From: Ruminococcus flavefaciens
Lineage (GTDB): Bacteria; Bacillota; Clostridia; Oscillospirales; Ruminococcaceae
Reading direction: 5' to 3'
NCBI GenBank assembly: GCA_902760805.1
Contig: CACWHY010000015.1
Coordinates: 1-60,378, forward strand
Length of the DNA stretch: 60,378 nt
Both the position numbers and the translations under genes were made by a program. Of the stretch, positions 40,617 to 49,622 are shown piece after piece; within the stretch, counting starts at the first letter, position 1, and the number at the start of each line of letters is the position of its first letter. The notes under the pieces were generated by a model. That model did not search any database and was not told the DNA's origin. It saw only the letters and a list, made by a program, of their open reading frames with translations.

Positions 40617-41282
40617 ATGCGTATAAGACACAAACCATGGGCCAAGCCTGAGCTTGAGGCCTGCTCATTTTACGTTGCTGAGCCTCAGGCTCAGAAAGGT
40701 CATTGGAGAGAGCTGTTCTCTGAGCCGGACAAGCCCCTGTATGTGGAGCTTGGCTGCGGAAAGGGCGGTTTCATCTCACAGGCAGCTCCTGCTCATCCTG
40801 AAGTCAATTTCATTGCGATGGACATCAAGAACGAGATGCTGGTCCTTGCAAAGCGCAAGCTGGAGGCAGCATTTGAGGAGAAGGGGACGGTCCCTGACAA
40901 TAATGTTCGGATAGCGATCCAGAACATCGAGCGCCTGGAGCTGGCATGGGATGAAAATGACCGTGCAGAGCGCATCTACATCAATTTCTGCAACCCCTGG
41001 CCCAAGAAAAAGCACAAAAAGCGCCGTCTTACTCATACAAGACAGCTTGTGAACTACAAGAAGTTCCTCAAGGGTGAGCTGTGGTTCAAGACAGACGACG
41101 ACGAGCTTTTTGAGGAGAGCTTCGAGTATTTTGAGGAGGCCGGCTTCCGCATAAAGTTCAAGACCTACGACCTAGCTGCTGAGACCGGTATCGAGAATTT
41201 CGTCACCGAGCACGAGAAAATGTTCACCGAGGAGGGCAAGAAGATAAAGTTCCTCATCGCTGAGCCTGTCAGGGAGGACTGA
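40617..41282 (+). CDS. trmB: tRNA (guanine-N7)-methyltransferase
   Basis: 221 residues from the ATG at 40617 (SD GGAGG, 5 nt upstream). It methylates G46 of tRNA with SAM. Motifs are 'MRIRHKPWAKPELEA', 'VELGCGKGGFISQAA', 'FCNPWPKKKHKKRRLTH' and 'TEHEKMFTEEGKKIKFLIAE', the TrmB hallmarks. A 71-codon membrane-protein gene follows after 2 bp. Confidence 0.95.
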   Translation: MRIRHKPWAKPELEACSFYVAEPQAQKGHWRELFSEPDKPLYVELGCGKGGFISQAAPAHPEVNFIAMDIKNEMLVLAKRKLEAAFEEKGTVPDNNVRIAIQNIERLELAWDENDRAERIYINFCNPWPKKKHKKRRLTHTRQLVNYKKFLKGELWFKTDDDELFEESFEYFEEAGFRIKFKTYDLAAETGIENFVTEHEKMFTEEGKKIKFLIAEPVRED

Positions 41283-41284
41283 TC

Positions 41285-41500
41285 ATGGAATTTGAGAAGA
41301 GCTTCGGAAACTTCACATTCGGCTATGGCTCCGCAAAAACAGCCGGAAAGGGCGATATGTCACAGGCCGAGCCTGTAAAGCGTTCTTTGAAGAGCAAGGC
41401 TGACCGCAAGCTGCTAGCAAAAAAAGCAGTGGCTGGTGCAGCTGCCGCAGGTGTTTTCCTGCTCAAACACAGTATGAAGAAGAAAAAGAAGCGGAAATAA
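41285..41500 (+). CDS. Small basic membrane-anchored protein
   Basis: 71 residues. A polar N-terminal half ('MEFEKSFGNFTFGYGSAKTA') leads to a basic segment, an Ala-rich helix ('AVAGAAAAGVFLLKH') and a tail of lysines. The family is unknown. The start is 2 bp after the trmB stop and its SD must lie within trmB (GGGAGGA), so it is probably translationally coupled. Confidence 0.65.
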   Translation: MEFEKSFGNFTFGYGSAKTAGKGDMSQAEPVKRSLKSKADRKLLAKKAVAGAAAAGVFLLKHSMKKKKKRK

Positions 41501-41541
41501 AGCCGTTTTCGGACTTTTTTGGAAAAATTTCTGTAAAACAC

Positions 41542-41570
41542 TGGACAAATGCTTTGGACTGTGCTATAAT
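41542..41570 (+). promoter_or_regulatory. Promoter of the pyr operon
   Basis: TGGACA (41542-41547) and TATAAT (41565-41570) with a 17-bp spacer. Confidence 0.75.
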
Positions 41571-41600
41571 AAAAATGTTGTTAGAAACTAACCTTTAATT

Positions 41601-41690
41601 CTGATCCTGTGAGGTCGGCAAGGCTTGTTTATTGTAACTATATGCTATAGCTATAACTATGCCCGTCTGACCTACAGACGGGTATTTTTT
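41601..41690 (+). promoter_or_regulatory. PyrR-binding loop and pyr attenuator
   Basis: The leader holds ATCCTGTGAGGTCGGCAAGG (41604-41623), which fits the PyrR-binding consensus (UCCnGnGAGGY...AAGG). It is followed by a terminator stem CCCGTCTG/CAGACGGG (41662-41669 and 41675-41682) with a T-run. By analogy with Bacillus, UMP-bound PyrR stabilises the binding loop and favours termination before pyrR. Confidence 0.88.
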
Positions 41691-41714
41691 CGTGTCTTAG
41701 AAAGGAGCTGAAAT

Positions 41715-42239
41715 ATGGAGGAAAAGCGGATCATCCTTGACGACAAGGCTGTTGGAAGAGCTATCGCCCGCATAGCCTATGAGATCATCGAGCGAAATAA
41801 GGGCACCGAGGATCTGTGCGTCGTTGGGATCCTTTCTCGGGGGGCTCCCATAGGCCGGCGTATCGCCGAGAAGCTCACTGAGCTGGAGAAAAACGAGGTC
41901 TCCTTCGGGACTCTGGACATCACTCCCTACCGAGACGACATGAAAGAGGGAGCAGGGGAGGAGCAGACAAGCATTCCCTTCTCCATAAAGGACAAAAATG
42001 TTGTGCTGGTGGACGATGTTATCTTCACCGGCAGAAGTGTCCGTGCAGCTATTGACGCTGTAATGCGGCGTGGAAGGCCACGCTCCATACAGCTTGCAGT
42101 GCTGGTGGACAGAGGCCACAGAGAGCTGCCTATCCGCCCTGACTATGTCGGAAAGAACCTTCCCACCTCTCACAGCGAGGTAGTGAAGGTATCTGTGACC
42201 GAGTTGGACGGCTGTGACAGCGTAGCGATTTTCAGTTAA
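41715..42239 (+). CDS. pyrR: Pyrimidine operon attenuator / uracil phosphoribosyltransferase
   Basis: 174 residues. Phosphoribosyltransferase fold with the PRPP loop 'VVLVDDVIFTGRSVRAAIDAV' and 'GILSRGAPIGRRIAEKL'. PyrR binds the leader RNA in response to uridine nucleotides and can make UMP from uracil. It is the first gene after its own binding site. SD AAAGGAG. Confidence 0.95.
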   Translation: MEEKRIILDDKAVGRAIARIAYEIIERNKGTEDLCVVGILSRGAPIGRRIAEKLTELEKNEVSFGTLDITPYRDDMKEGAGEEQTSIPFSIKDKNVVLVDDVIFTGRSVRAAIDAVMRRGRPRSIQLAVLVDRGHRELPIRPDYVGKNLPTSHSEVVKVSVTELDGCDSVAIFS

Positions 42240-42251
42240 AGGGAGGTCAAT

Positions 42252-43532
42252 ATGTCATCAATACTGATCAAAAACATCAGAGCGGTCGATACTCTCATCG
42301 ACCAGACCACAGACGTTCTTATCGAGGACAGCAAGATCACTATGGTAGAGAACAATATCCGCTCCGGCGCCGATGAGGTCATCGACGGAACAGATCTTGT
42401 GCTCATGCCTTCGCTTTTCGATATGCACGTCCACCTGAGAGATCCGGGCTTTACCCATAAGGAGGACGTCATTTCAGGCTGTGCTGCGGCTCTTGCCGGA
42501 GGAGTTACCGGCGTGCTGGCAATGCCGAACACAAAGCCGCCCTGTGACGACCCGGAGATCATTCGCTATATCAAGAACAAGGCCGAGGGTACAGGCGTTG
42601 ATGTTTACCCTGTGGGCTGCATCACAGGTGGGATGAAAGGCAACGGTCTCTGCGACTATGAAGCCTTGAAGGAAGCCGGCTGCATCTGTATTTCAGACGA
42701 CGGACGCCCTGTTGAGAATGCCGAGAATATGCGCAAGGCTCTGGAGCTCTCAAACGAGAACGGCCTGCTGGTGGCCTCTCACTGCGAGGATCTGAGCATC
42801 ATAAACGGCGGCATAATGAACAAGGGCGAGACCTCCGCAAAGCTGGGAGTTCCCGGCATGGACAGAGCCTCTGAGGACTACATCACAGCCCGTGAGATGA
42901 TCCTAGCCTCATCTGTGGGAGCACGGATCCATATCTGCCATGTCTCCACCGAAGGCAGCACTGCCATGATCAGATTTGCCAAGTCAAGAGGAGTCAGAGT
43001 CACCTGTGAGACCGCACCTCACTACTTCATGCTGACGGACAAGCTGCTGGAGAAGCGTGATGCAGACTACAGAATGAATCCTCCTCTGAGGACACCTGCT
43101 GACGTTCAGGCTATTATTGATGGCATAAAGGACGGAACTATCGACTGCATAATCACCGATCACGCTCCCCATGCCGCTGAGGAAAAGGCCGCTTTTGAGA
43201 AGGCTCCCAACGGCGTAGTAGGGCTTGAGACCTCCCTTGCAGCCACCCTGACCGCACTTTACCATACAGGTGAGATCACTCTGAAAAAGGTGATCGAGCT
43301 CATGTGCGTCAACCCAAGACGTATCCTGGGACTTGAGGTCCCCTCCATAAGAGTTGGCAGTACCGCAGATCTGGTGGTCGCTGACCTAGATAAAAAATGG
43401 ACTGTTGAGCCGGAAAAGCTCCACTCAAAGTCACATAATTCAGTATTCAAGGGCATGACCCTGACCGGCAAGCCCATGATCACTATATCCAAGGGCATCA
43501 TACGCTACGATTCACGAGAGGAAAGGAAGTAA
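42252..43532 (+). CDS. pyrC: Dihydroorotase
   Basis: 426 residues, the class I type of Gram-positives. Cyclises carbamoyl-aspartate to dihydroorotate. Metal and active-site motifs are 'DMHVHLRDPGFTHKED', 'ASHCEDLSII', 'ICHVSTEGS', 'CETAPHYFMLTD' and 'IITDHAPHAAEEK'. SD GGGAGG. It lies 12 bp after pyrR and 4 bp before pyrF. Confidence 0.95.
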   Translation: MSSILIKNIRAVDTLIDQTTDVLIEDSKITMVENNIRSGADEVIDGTDLVLMPSLFDMHVHLRDPGFTHKEDVISGCAAALAGGVTGVLAMPNTKPPCDDPEIIRYIKNKAEGTGVDVYPVGCITGGMKGNGLCDYEALKEAGCICISDDGRPVENAENMRKALELSNENGLLVASHCEDLSIINGGIMNKGETSAKLGVPGMDRASEDYITAREMILASSVGARIHICHVSTEGSTAMIRFAKSRGVRVTCETAPHYFMLTDKLLEKRDADYRMNPPLRTPADVQAIIDGIKDGTIDCIITDHAPHAAEEKAAFEKAPNGVVGLETSLAATLTALYHTGEITLKKVIELMCVNPRRILGLEVPSIRVGSTADLVVADLDKKWTVEPEKLHSKSHNSVFKGMTLTGKPMITISKGIIRYDSREERK

Positions 43533-43536
43533 CGCC

Positions 43537-44460
43537 ATGTCATTTGACAGACTCATTGAAAAGATCATCGAAACTAAAAATCCCACAGTGGTTGGACTGG
43601 ATCCACGTCTGGAGTATGTCCCCTCACATATCCAGCGCCGCTATCTTGAGGACGACGGCTGGACCCTGAAGGCCGCTGCAAAGGCTATCTACGCTTTCAA
43701 CCAGGCTATCATCGACGAGATCCACGATATAGTTCCTGCTATCAAGCCCCAGGCTGCATACTACGAGATGTACGGTCACTACGGAATCAGAACTCTTGAG
43801 AAGACTATCCGTTATGCAAAGCTCAATGGTATGTTCGTTATAACTGACGGAAAGCGCAACGACATCGGCGCAACAATGGACGCCTACACCAGCGCTCACC
43901 TGGGCACAGTCACGATCGGCGAGAACGAGGTGGAGCCCTTTGGCGCTGACGCTCTCACAGTAAACGGCTACCTTGGCACAGATGGTATCGATCCTCTTCT
44001 GAAGGTTTGTCGCAGCCGTGACAAGGGCATCTATGTCCTGGTAAAGACCTCCAATCCCTCCAGCGGTGAGCTCCAGGATATGAAGCTGGCAGACGGCCGC
44101 ACGATCTACGAGACCATGGGAGATATGTGCGAGAAGTGGGGAGCTGAGGCTATCGGCAAGTACGGCTATTCCGATGTCGGAGCAGTTGTAGGCGCAACCT
44201 ACCCTGCAATGCTCACTGAGTTGAGACAGAGACTTCCTCACACAATGTTCCTTGTACCCGGCTACGGAGCACAGGGCGGCGGAGCTGAGGGCCTGAAGGG
44301 TGCATTTGATGAGAAAGGCCTTGGAGCTATCGTAAACTCCTCAAGAGCCGTAATGTGCGCATACAAGAAGGAAGGCTGTGACGAGAGAGAGTTTGCACAG
44401 GCAGCTCGCCGTGAGGTGATCCGTATGCGTGATGATATCTGCCAGTACATAAACCTCTAA
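43537..44460 (+). CDS. pyrF: Orotidine-5'-phosphate decarboxylase (type 2)
   Basis: 307 residues, the longer type 2 form. Converts OMP to UMP. Motifs are 'PTVVGLDPRLEYVP', 'AIKPQAAYYEMYG', the catalytic 'DGKRNDIGATMDAY' and 'VPGYGAQGGGAEGLKGAF'. The genes for aspartate carbamoyltransferase, dihydroorotate dehydrogenase and orotate phosphoribosyltransferase are not in this window. Confidence 0.95.
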   Translation: MSFDRLIEKIIETKNPTVVGLDPRLEYVPSHIQRRYLEDDGWTLKAAAKAIYAFNQAIIDEIHDIVPAIKPQAAYYEMYGHYGIRTLEKTIRYAKLNGMFVITDGKRNDIGATMDAYTSAHLGTVTIGENEVEPFGADALTVNGYLGTDGIDPLLKVCRSRDKGIYVLVKTSNPSSGELQDMKLADGRTIYETMGDMCEKWGAEAIGKYGYSDVGAVVGATYPAMLTELRQRLPHTMFLVPGYGAQGGGAEGLKGAFDEKGLGAIVNSSRAVMCAYKKEGCDEREFAQAARREVIRMRDDICQYINL

Positions 44461-44475
44461 GTTCAAAAGCGACCT

Positions 44476-45093
44476 ATGAAGAAAAAGATCATTTTAGCCC
44501 TAAGCCTTGTGACGATCGGTCTCAGCGGCTGCGGTATGGCTTCAGGCAGCTCAGGTGATGTTGATCCTGATATGCTGATCGAGCATATCAAAGCGACAGA
44601 AGATCTGAAAGAAGAAACTGCCGTGTATAAATTCCGAAATGCTTCTGATGAAGAAGCGGAAAAGATGTGGGAGCGTCAATATGCCGGCGAATGGATATAC
44701 GATGTGGGCGAAGTGAGCAGTGAGGACGAGTTTGCACTCTTTCTTGGAAAGGTGATAGCTTGTTTCGGCATGAACGATTCGCTCAGCTCAGACTGGGAGA
44801 ATATGTATTCTTACCCAATAATCGTTGAAAACGAACAGGGCGAAGAGCTGCTCATCGAGATATATCATGGCTCTGGCGGCCCGTCATATTCTATTCCTAT
44901 AGATTTCAAAGATGACGAGGAAAAAGAAAAATATGAGCAGGCTGCAAAGGCTCTCGTTGATCATATCCAAAGCTCAGAGCCGGCTGACTATGAGCTGGAG
45001 ACCGTTTACGAGGACATCCCAGTGAATGTTAAATACTCTGTAAAGAACGGAGTAGCAAAGGCAGAGTCAGAATTCCCGGAAGATCTTCAGTAA
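44476..45093 (+). CDS. Lipoprotein inside the pyr-car gene cluster
   Basis: 205 residues. Lipoprotein signal with lipobox LSGC ('IILALSLVTIGLSGCGM'). The mature protein is acidic and of unknown family. It starts 15 bp after pyrF but lacks a recognisable SD, unlike nearly every other gene here, and it has lower GC than its neighbours. It may be poorly translated or use a different start. The 130 bp after it hold a 7-bp hairpin (TCCGCAC/GTGCGGA, 45153-45172) and a lone TATAAT before carA. Confidence 0.7.
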   Translation: MKKKIILALSLVTIGLSGCGMASGSSGDVDPDMLIEHIKATEDLKEETAVYKFRNASDEEAEKMWERQYAGEWIYDVGEVSSEDEFALFLGKVIACFGMNDSLSSDWENMYSYPIIVENEQGEELLIEIYHGSGGPSYSIPIDFKDDEEKEKYEQAAKALVDHIQSSEPADYELETVYEDIPVNVKYSVKNGVAKAESEFPEDLQ

Positions 45094-45225
45094 TAAGAAA
45101 TAGACGGCTTTGCTCAAAATGATTTTTAAGCAACAATAATACATGATGATCCTCCGCACAATGGCGTGCGGAAGAAGTATAATTATCAACTATCCGACCT
45201 ATAAAAATAACAAGGAGGAAATGAA

Positions 45226-46332
45226 ATGTCATTATTCAACAAAGGCGAAAAAGCCTATCTCATGCTGGCAAACGGCCGAGTCTTCGAGGGATATTCTTTC
45301 GGAGCCAAGGGGACCGTTATCGGCGAGGTAGTATTCACCACCGGTCTTACCGGCTATCAGGAGACCCTGACCGATCCCAGCTACTATGGCCAGATCGTCA
45401 CCCAGACCTTTCCCCTTATCGGAAACTACGGAGTGAACTCTCAGGACAGCGAGTCTGCAAAGTCCTACGTCAGCGGCTACATTGTAAGGGAGTGGTGCAA
45501 TGCACCTTCAAACTTCCGCTGTGAAGGGAACATCAACGATTTCCTCACCGAGCATAACATCATCGGTATCTGCGGTATCGACACACGCTGTCTTACCAGA
45601 ATTATCCGTGAATCCGGCGTAATGAACGGCGTTATCACCACTGAGGACGTATACGCAAAGAAGGACGAGCTCCTTGCACAGATCAATGCCTACACCGTGA
45701 AGGACGCAGTAAAGAGCGTTACAGACACAGTTGTCCGCACCTATGATCCCGAGGAAAAGAAATTCCGTGTAGTGCTCTTCGATTTCGGCTATAAGAGAAA
45801 TATCCGTCAGGAGCTGGTAAAGCGAGGCTGCGAGGTCATAGTAGTCCCTGCCGGCACCACAGCCGATCAGGTGAAGGAGCTTGCTCCCGACGGCATCATG
45901 TTCTCCAACGGCCCCGGAGACCCTGCTGAGAATACTGAGATCATTGCCAATATCCGTGAGATCCAGCAGCTTGGCATACCCATATTCGGCATTTGCCTCG
46001 GCCACCAGCTCATGGCTCTTGCCAACGGCGGAAAGACCGAGAAACTGAAGTACGGCCACAGAGGCGCAAATCAGCCTGTTATCGACTTAGAGAGCGGACT
46101 TACATACGTTACCAGCCAAAATCACGGCTACGCTGTTATCGGCGACAGCATTTCTTCTGATGTTGGACACGTTTCCCACATAAACGCAAACGACAAGACC
46201 TGCGAGGGCATACGCTATACAGCAGTCAATGCATTCACAGTGCAGTTCCACCCGGAGGCTCACGGCGGACCTCTTGATACCGCATATCTCTTCGATGAAT
46301 TTGTAACTGCAATGGGAAAGGAGCGTGACTGA
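45226..46332 (+). CDS. carA: Carbamoyl-phosphate synthase small subunit
   Basis: 368 residues. The N-terminal small-subunit domain is followed by a class I glutamine amidotransferase with 'SNGPGDPAE', the nucleophile 'FGICLGHQLMA' and 'QFHPEAHGGP'. It supplies ammonia from glutamine to CarB. SD GGAGG, 7 nt before ATG 45226. It ends 1 bp before carB. Confidence 0.95.
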   Translation: MSLFNKGEKAYLMLANGRVFEGYSFGAKGTVIGEVVFTTGLTGYQETLTDPSYYGQIVTQTFPLIGNYGVNSQDSESAKSYVSGYIVREWCNAPSNFRCEGNINDFLTEHNIIGICGIDTRCLTRIIRESGVMNGVITTEDVYAKKDELLAQINAYTVKDAVKSVTDTVVRTYDPEEKKFRVVLFDFGYKRNIRQELVKRGCEVIVVPAGTTADQVKELAPDGIMFSNGPGDPAENTEIIANIREIQQLGIPIFGICLGHQLMALANGGKTEKLKYGHRGANQPVIDLESGLTYVTSQNHGYAVIGDSISSDVGHVSHINANDKTCEGIRYTAVNAFTVQFHPEAHGGPLDTAYLFDEFVTAMGKERD

Positions 46333-46333
46333 T

Positions 46334-49300
46334 ATGCCGCTGAGAAAGGATATAAAAAAGGTACTCGTTATCGGCTCTGGCCCTATCGTCATCGGTCAGG
46401 CCGCTGAGTTCGATTATGCCGGAACACAGGCCTGTAGAGCACTTCGTCAGGAGGGCCTTGAGGTAGTTCTGGTGAACTCAAATCCTGCAACTATCATGAC
46501 CGATAAGGCAATGGCCGACAAGGTCTACATCGAGCCGCTTACATTGGACGTTATCAAGCGTATCATCGAGATCGAGAAGCCTGACAGTCTGCTGTCAACT
46601 CTTGGCGGACAGACAGGTCTCACTCTTTCGATGCAGCTTGCAGAGGAGGGCTTTCTGGAGTCTCACAACGTAAAGCTCCTTGGCGCAGATCCTCTGACTA
46701 TCCACAAGGCCGAGGACAGACAGGCCTTTAAGGACACTATGGAGAAAATCGGCGAGCCCTGCATCCCCTCAAAGGTCGTTGAGACAGTAGAGGATGCGAT
46801 GGATTTCGCACAGGTCATCGGCTATCCTGTTATCGTTCGTCCTGCCTTTACTCTTGGCGGAACTGGCGGCGGTATCGCTAATACCGAGGAGGAGCTCCAC
46901 GAGATCGCAACTAACGGTCTGCGTCTTTCTCCTATCACTCAGATCCTGGTGGAGAAGTGCATCAGCGGCTGGAAGGAGATCGAGTTCGAGGTGATCCGTG
47001 ATGCAAAGGGCAACGTTATCACGGTCTGCTCCATGGAGAACTTCGACCCTGTTGGCGTCCACACCGGCGACAGTATCGTTATCGCACCGGCAGTGACCCT
47101 CTCTGACAGAGAGTACCAGATGCTGAGAACTGCCGCTATCAATATCATCAAAGAGCTGAAGGTAGAGGGTGGTTGCAACTGTCAGTTCGCACTTCACCCC
47201 ACCAGCTTTGAATACGCAGTTATCGAGGTAAATCCACGAGTTTCACGTTCCTCAGCCCTGGCTTCCAAGGCCACCGGCTATCCAATCGCAAAGACCGCAG
47301 CAAAGATCGCTATCGGCTATACTCTGGACGAGATCATCAACCAGGTAACAGGCAAGACCTACGCCTGCTTTGAGCCAGCCCTTGACTATGTCGTTATCAA
47401 GTTCCCGAAGTGGGCCTTTGACAAGTTCGTTTACGCAAAGCGCAGTCTGGGAACTCAGATGAAGGCGACCGGCGAGGTAATGGCTATCGGTACCAGCTTC
47501 GAGCAGGCCATGATGAAGGCTGTTCGCTCTATCGAGCTGGGAATGGACTCAATGAATTTGAAGAAGCTGGCCAAACTCTCCGACGAGGAGGTCCGTGCGA
47601 AGCTCCACGATGTAGACGACGAGCGCTCATTCGTGGTATTCGAGGCACTCAAGCGAGGCATAACTCCCGAGGAGATCCATGAGATCACAATGATCGACAA
47701 CTGGTTCCTGTACAAGCTGCTCAATCTTGTAGAGCTGGAGCGCTGGCTTGCAGAGGGCGAGCTCACCGAGGAGAAGTACGACACCGCAAAGCAGTACGGC
47801 TATCTTGACAGCACTATCGAGCGCATTTCCGGACAGGCTTGTCCCCAGCATAAGAGAGCCGTCTACAAAATGGTAGATACCTGCGCAGGTGAGTTCAAGG
47901 CTGAGACACCATATTTCTACTCCACATTTGACGAGGAGAACGAGGCTCAGCAGTTCATCGAGCGCCAGAATACCGGCAAAAAGAAGGTCATCGTATTTGG
48001 CTCAGGACCTATCCGTATCGGTCAGGGCATCGAGTTCGACTACTGCTCCGTGCACTGTGTGTGGACGCTTAAAGAGCTGGGCTATGAGGCTGTTATCTGC
48101 AACAATAACCCGGAGACGGTTTCCACCGACTTTGATACAGGCGACCGTCTGTACTTTGATCCGCTGACCAAGGAGGACGTGGAGTCCATCATCGAGACCG
48201 AAAAGCCCTACGGCGTAGTAGTGCAGTTCGGAGGTCAGACAGCTATCAAGCTGACACGCCACCTTTCCGATATGGGCGTGAAGATCCTTGGAACCTCCGC
48301 TGATATGATCGACGCAGCCGAGGACAGAGAGCGCTTTGACGAGGTGCTCGAAAAGTGTGGTATCCCTCGTCCTGCCGGCCACACAGTAATGACCACTGAG
48401 GAGGCCGTGGAGGCTGCCGAGGATCTTGGCTATCCTGTTCTTCTGAGACCGTCTTACGTTCTTGGCGGACAGAACATGATCATCGCTCACTCCAAGGCAG
48501 ATGTTATCGAGTACATGGGCATCATCACCAGCCACATGATCGAAAATCCTGTCCTGATCGACAAGTACATGATGGGCACCGAGGTAGAGGTAGACGCTAT
48601 CTGCGACGGCGAGGATTTCCTTATCCCCGGCATAATGGAGCACATCGAGCGTGCCGGAGTCCACTCAGGCGACTCGATCTCTATATATCCTGCCCAGCAT
48701 CTTTCTGACCGTATCAAGCGTATCATCGTTGAGTACACCAGAAAGCTTGCCAAGGAGCTGAACGTTATCGGCCTGGTGAATATCCAGTACGTTGTATACA
48801 ATCATGAGGTATTCGTTATCGAGGTAAATCCTCGTTCTTCAAGAACAGTTCCCTACATCAGCAAGGTAACAGGCATACCCATGGTAGATATCGCTACCAA
48901 GATCATGTTCGGCGCAAAGCTGAAAGATATGGGCTACGAGAGCGGACTCTATCCGGCCGGAGACTATGTTGCAGTCAAGGTACCTGTGTTCAGCTTTGAG
49001 AAGCTGACCGACGTTGATACGATGCTTGGACCCGAGATGAAGTCCACCGGCGAGTGCTTAGGAATCGGACGAAATCTCCAGGATGCTCTTCTGAAGGGCC
49101 TTACCGCAGCAGGATTTGACCTGAAGCGTGAGGGAGGAGTCCTTATCTCCGTAAGAGACTCCGATAAGCGTGAGATCCTGCCTATTGCCGACAAGTTCGA
49201 GCAAATGGGATTTGAGCTTTATGCGACTTCCGGAACTCAGAGCGTTCTCCACAGGAACATGATCGCAGCAAACCTTGTCCGCAAGATCTCAGAAGGCGAG

Positions 49301-49525
49301 CCCAATGCAGTAACTCTTCTTGAGAGCGGAAAGATCCACTATGTTATCTCCACCTCCGCAAAGGGAAGGCTCCCTGAGAGAGACAGCGTTAAGATGAGGC
49401 GTAAGTCTATCGAGCGCTCCATTTGCAGCCTGACAGCTATCGACACCGCCAGAGCACTGGTGAAGGTCCTTGAATCAGGCCGTACGATCAACGATGTTGA
49501 GCTCATCGACATCACAACTATATAA
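46334..49525 (+). CDS. carB: Carbamoyl-phosphate synthase large subunit
   Basis: 1063 residues from the ATG at 46334 (AAAGGAG 10 nt upstream). Two homologous halves each carry a preATP-grasp and an ATP-grasp domain ('VLVIGSGPIVIGQAAEFDYAG' in part, and 'VIVFGSGPIRIGQGIEFDY'). A C-terminal MGS-like regulatory domain starts near 'GVLISVRDSDKREI'. It makes carbamoyl phosphate for pyrimidines and arginine. It is the last gene of the cluster. Confidence 0.96.
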   Translation: MPLRKDIKKVLVIGSGPIVIGQAAEFDYAGTQACRALRQEGLEVVLVNSNPATIMTDKAMADKVYIEPLTLDVIKRIIEIEKPDSLLSTLGGQTGLTLSMQLAEEGFLESHNVKLLGADPLTIHKAEDRQAFKDTMEKIGEPCIPSKVVETVEDAMDFAQVIGYPVIVRPAFTLGGTGGGIANTEEELHEIATNGLRLSPITQILVEKCISGWKEIEFEVIRDAKGNVITVCSMENFDPVGVHTGDSIVIAPAVTLSDREYQMLRTAAINIIKELKVEGGCNCQFALHPTSFEYAVIEVNPRVSRSSALASKATGYPIAKTAAKIAIGYTLDEIINQVTGKTYACFEPALDYVVIKFPKWAFDKFVYAKRSLGTQMKATGEVMAIGTSFEQAMMKAVRSIELGMDSMNLKKLAKLSDEEVRAKLHDVDDERSFVVFEALKRGITPEEIHEITMIDNWFLYKLLNLVELERWLAEGELTEEKYDTAKQYGYLDSTIERISGQACPQHKRAVYKMVDTCAGEFKAETPYFYSTFDEENEAQQFIERQNTGKKKVIVFGSGPIRIGQGIEFDYCSVHCVWTLKELGYEAVICNNNPETVSTDFDTGDRLYFDPLTKEDVESIIETEKPYGVVVQFGGQTAIKLTRHLSDMGVKILGTSADMIDAAEDRERFDEVLEKCGIPRPAGHTVMTTEEAVEAAEDLGYPVLLRPSYVLGGQNMIIAHSKADVIEYMGIITSHMIENPVLIDKYMMGTEVEVDAICDGEDFLIPGIMEHIERAGVHSGDSISIYPAQHLSDRIKRIIVEYTRKLAKELNVIGLVNIQYVVYNHEVFVIEVNPRSSRTVPYISKVTGIPMVDIATKIMFGAKLKDMGYESGLYPAGDYVAVKVPVFSFEKLTDVDTMLGPEMKSTGECLGIGRNLQDALLKGLTAAGFDLKREGGVLISVRDSDKREILPIADKFEQMGFELYATSGTQSVLHRNMIAANLVRKISEGEPNAVTLLESGKIHYVISTSAKGRLPERDSVKMRRKSIERSICSLTAIDTARALVKVLESGRTINDVELIDITTI

Positions 49526-49531
49526 GACCAG

Positions 49532-49561
49532 CTGCCGGAGCAAGTCTCCGGCAGTTTTTTG
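49532..49561 (+). terminator. Terminator after carB
   Basis: Stem CTGCCGGAG/CTCCGGCAG with a 5-nt loop and a T-run. Confidence 0.9.
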
Positions 49562-49562
49562 T

Positions 49563-49591
49563 TTGACAAATGCAGGTATATCTGGTATAAT
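49563..49591 (+). promoter_or_regulatory. Promoter of the MscS gene cluster
   Basis: TTGACA (49563-49568) and TATAAT (49586-49591) with a 17-bp spacer ending in TGG, directly after the carB terminator. Confidence 0.82.
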
Positions 49592-49622
49592 TTATTATGT
49601 ATAATTATTTGTGGAGGTGCCT

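Noticed and set aside
45173-45183. Internal promoter for carA
   Set aside because: A TATAAT is present, but no -35 is found at 17 bp; not enough to list as a feature.
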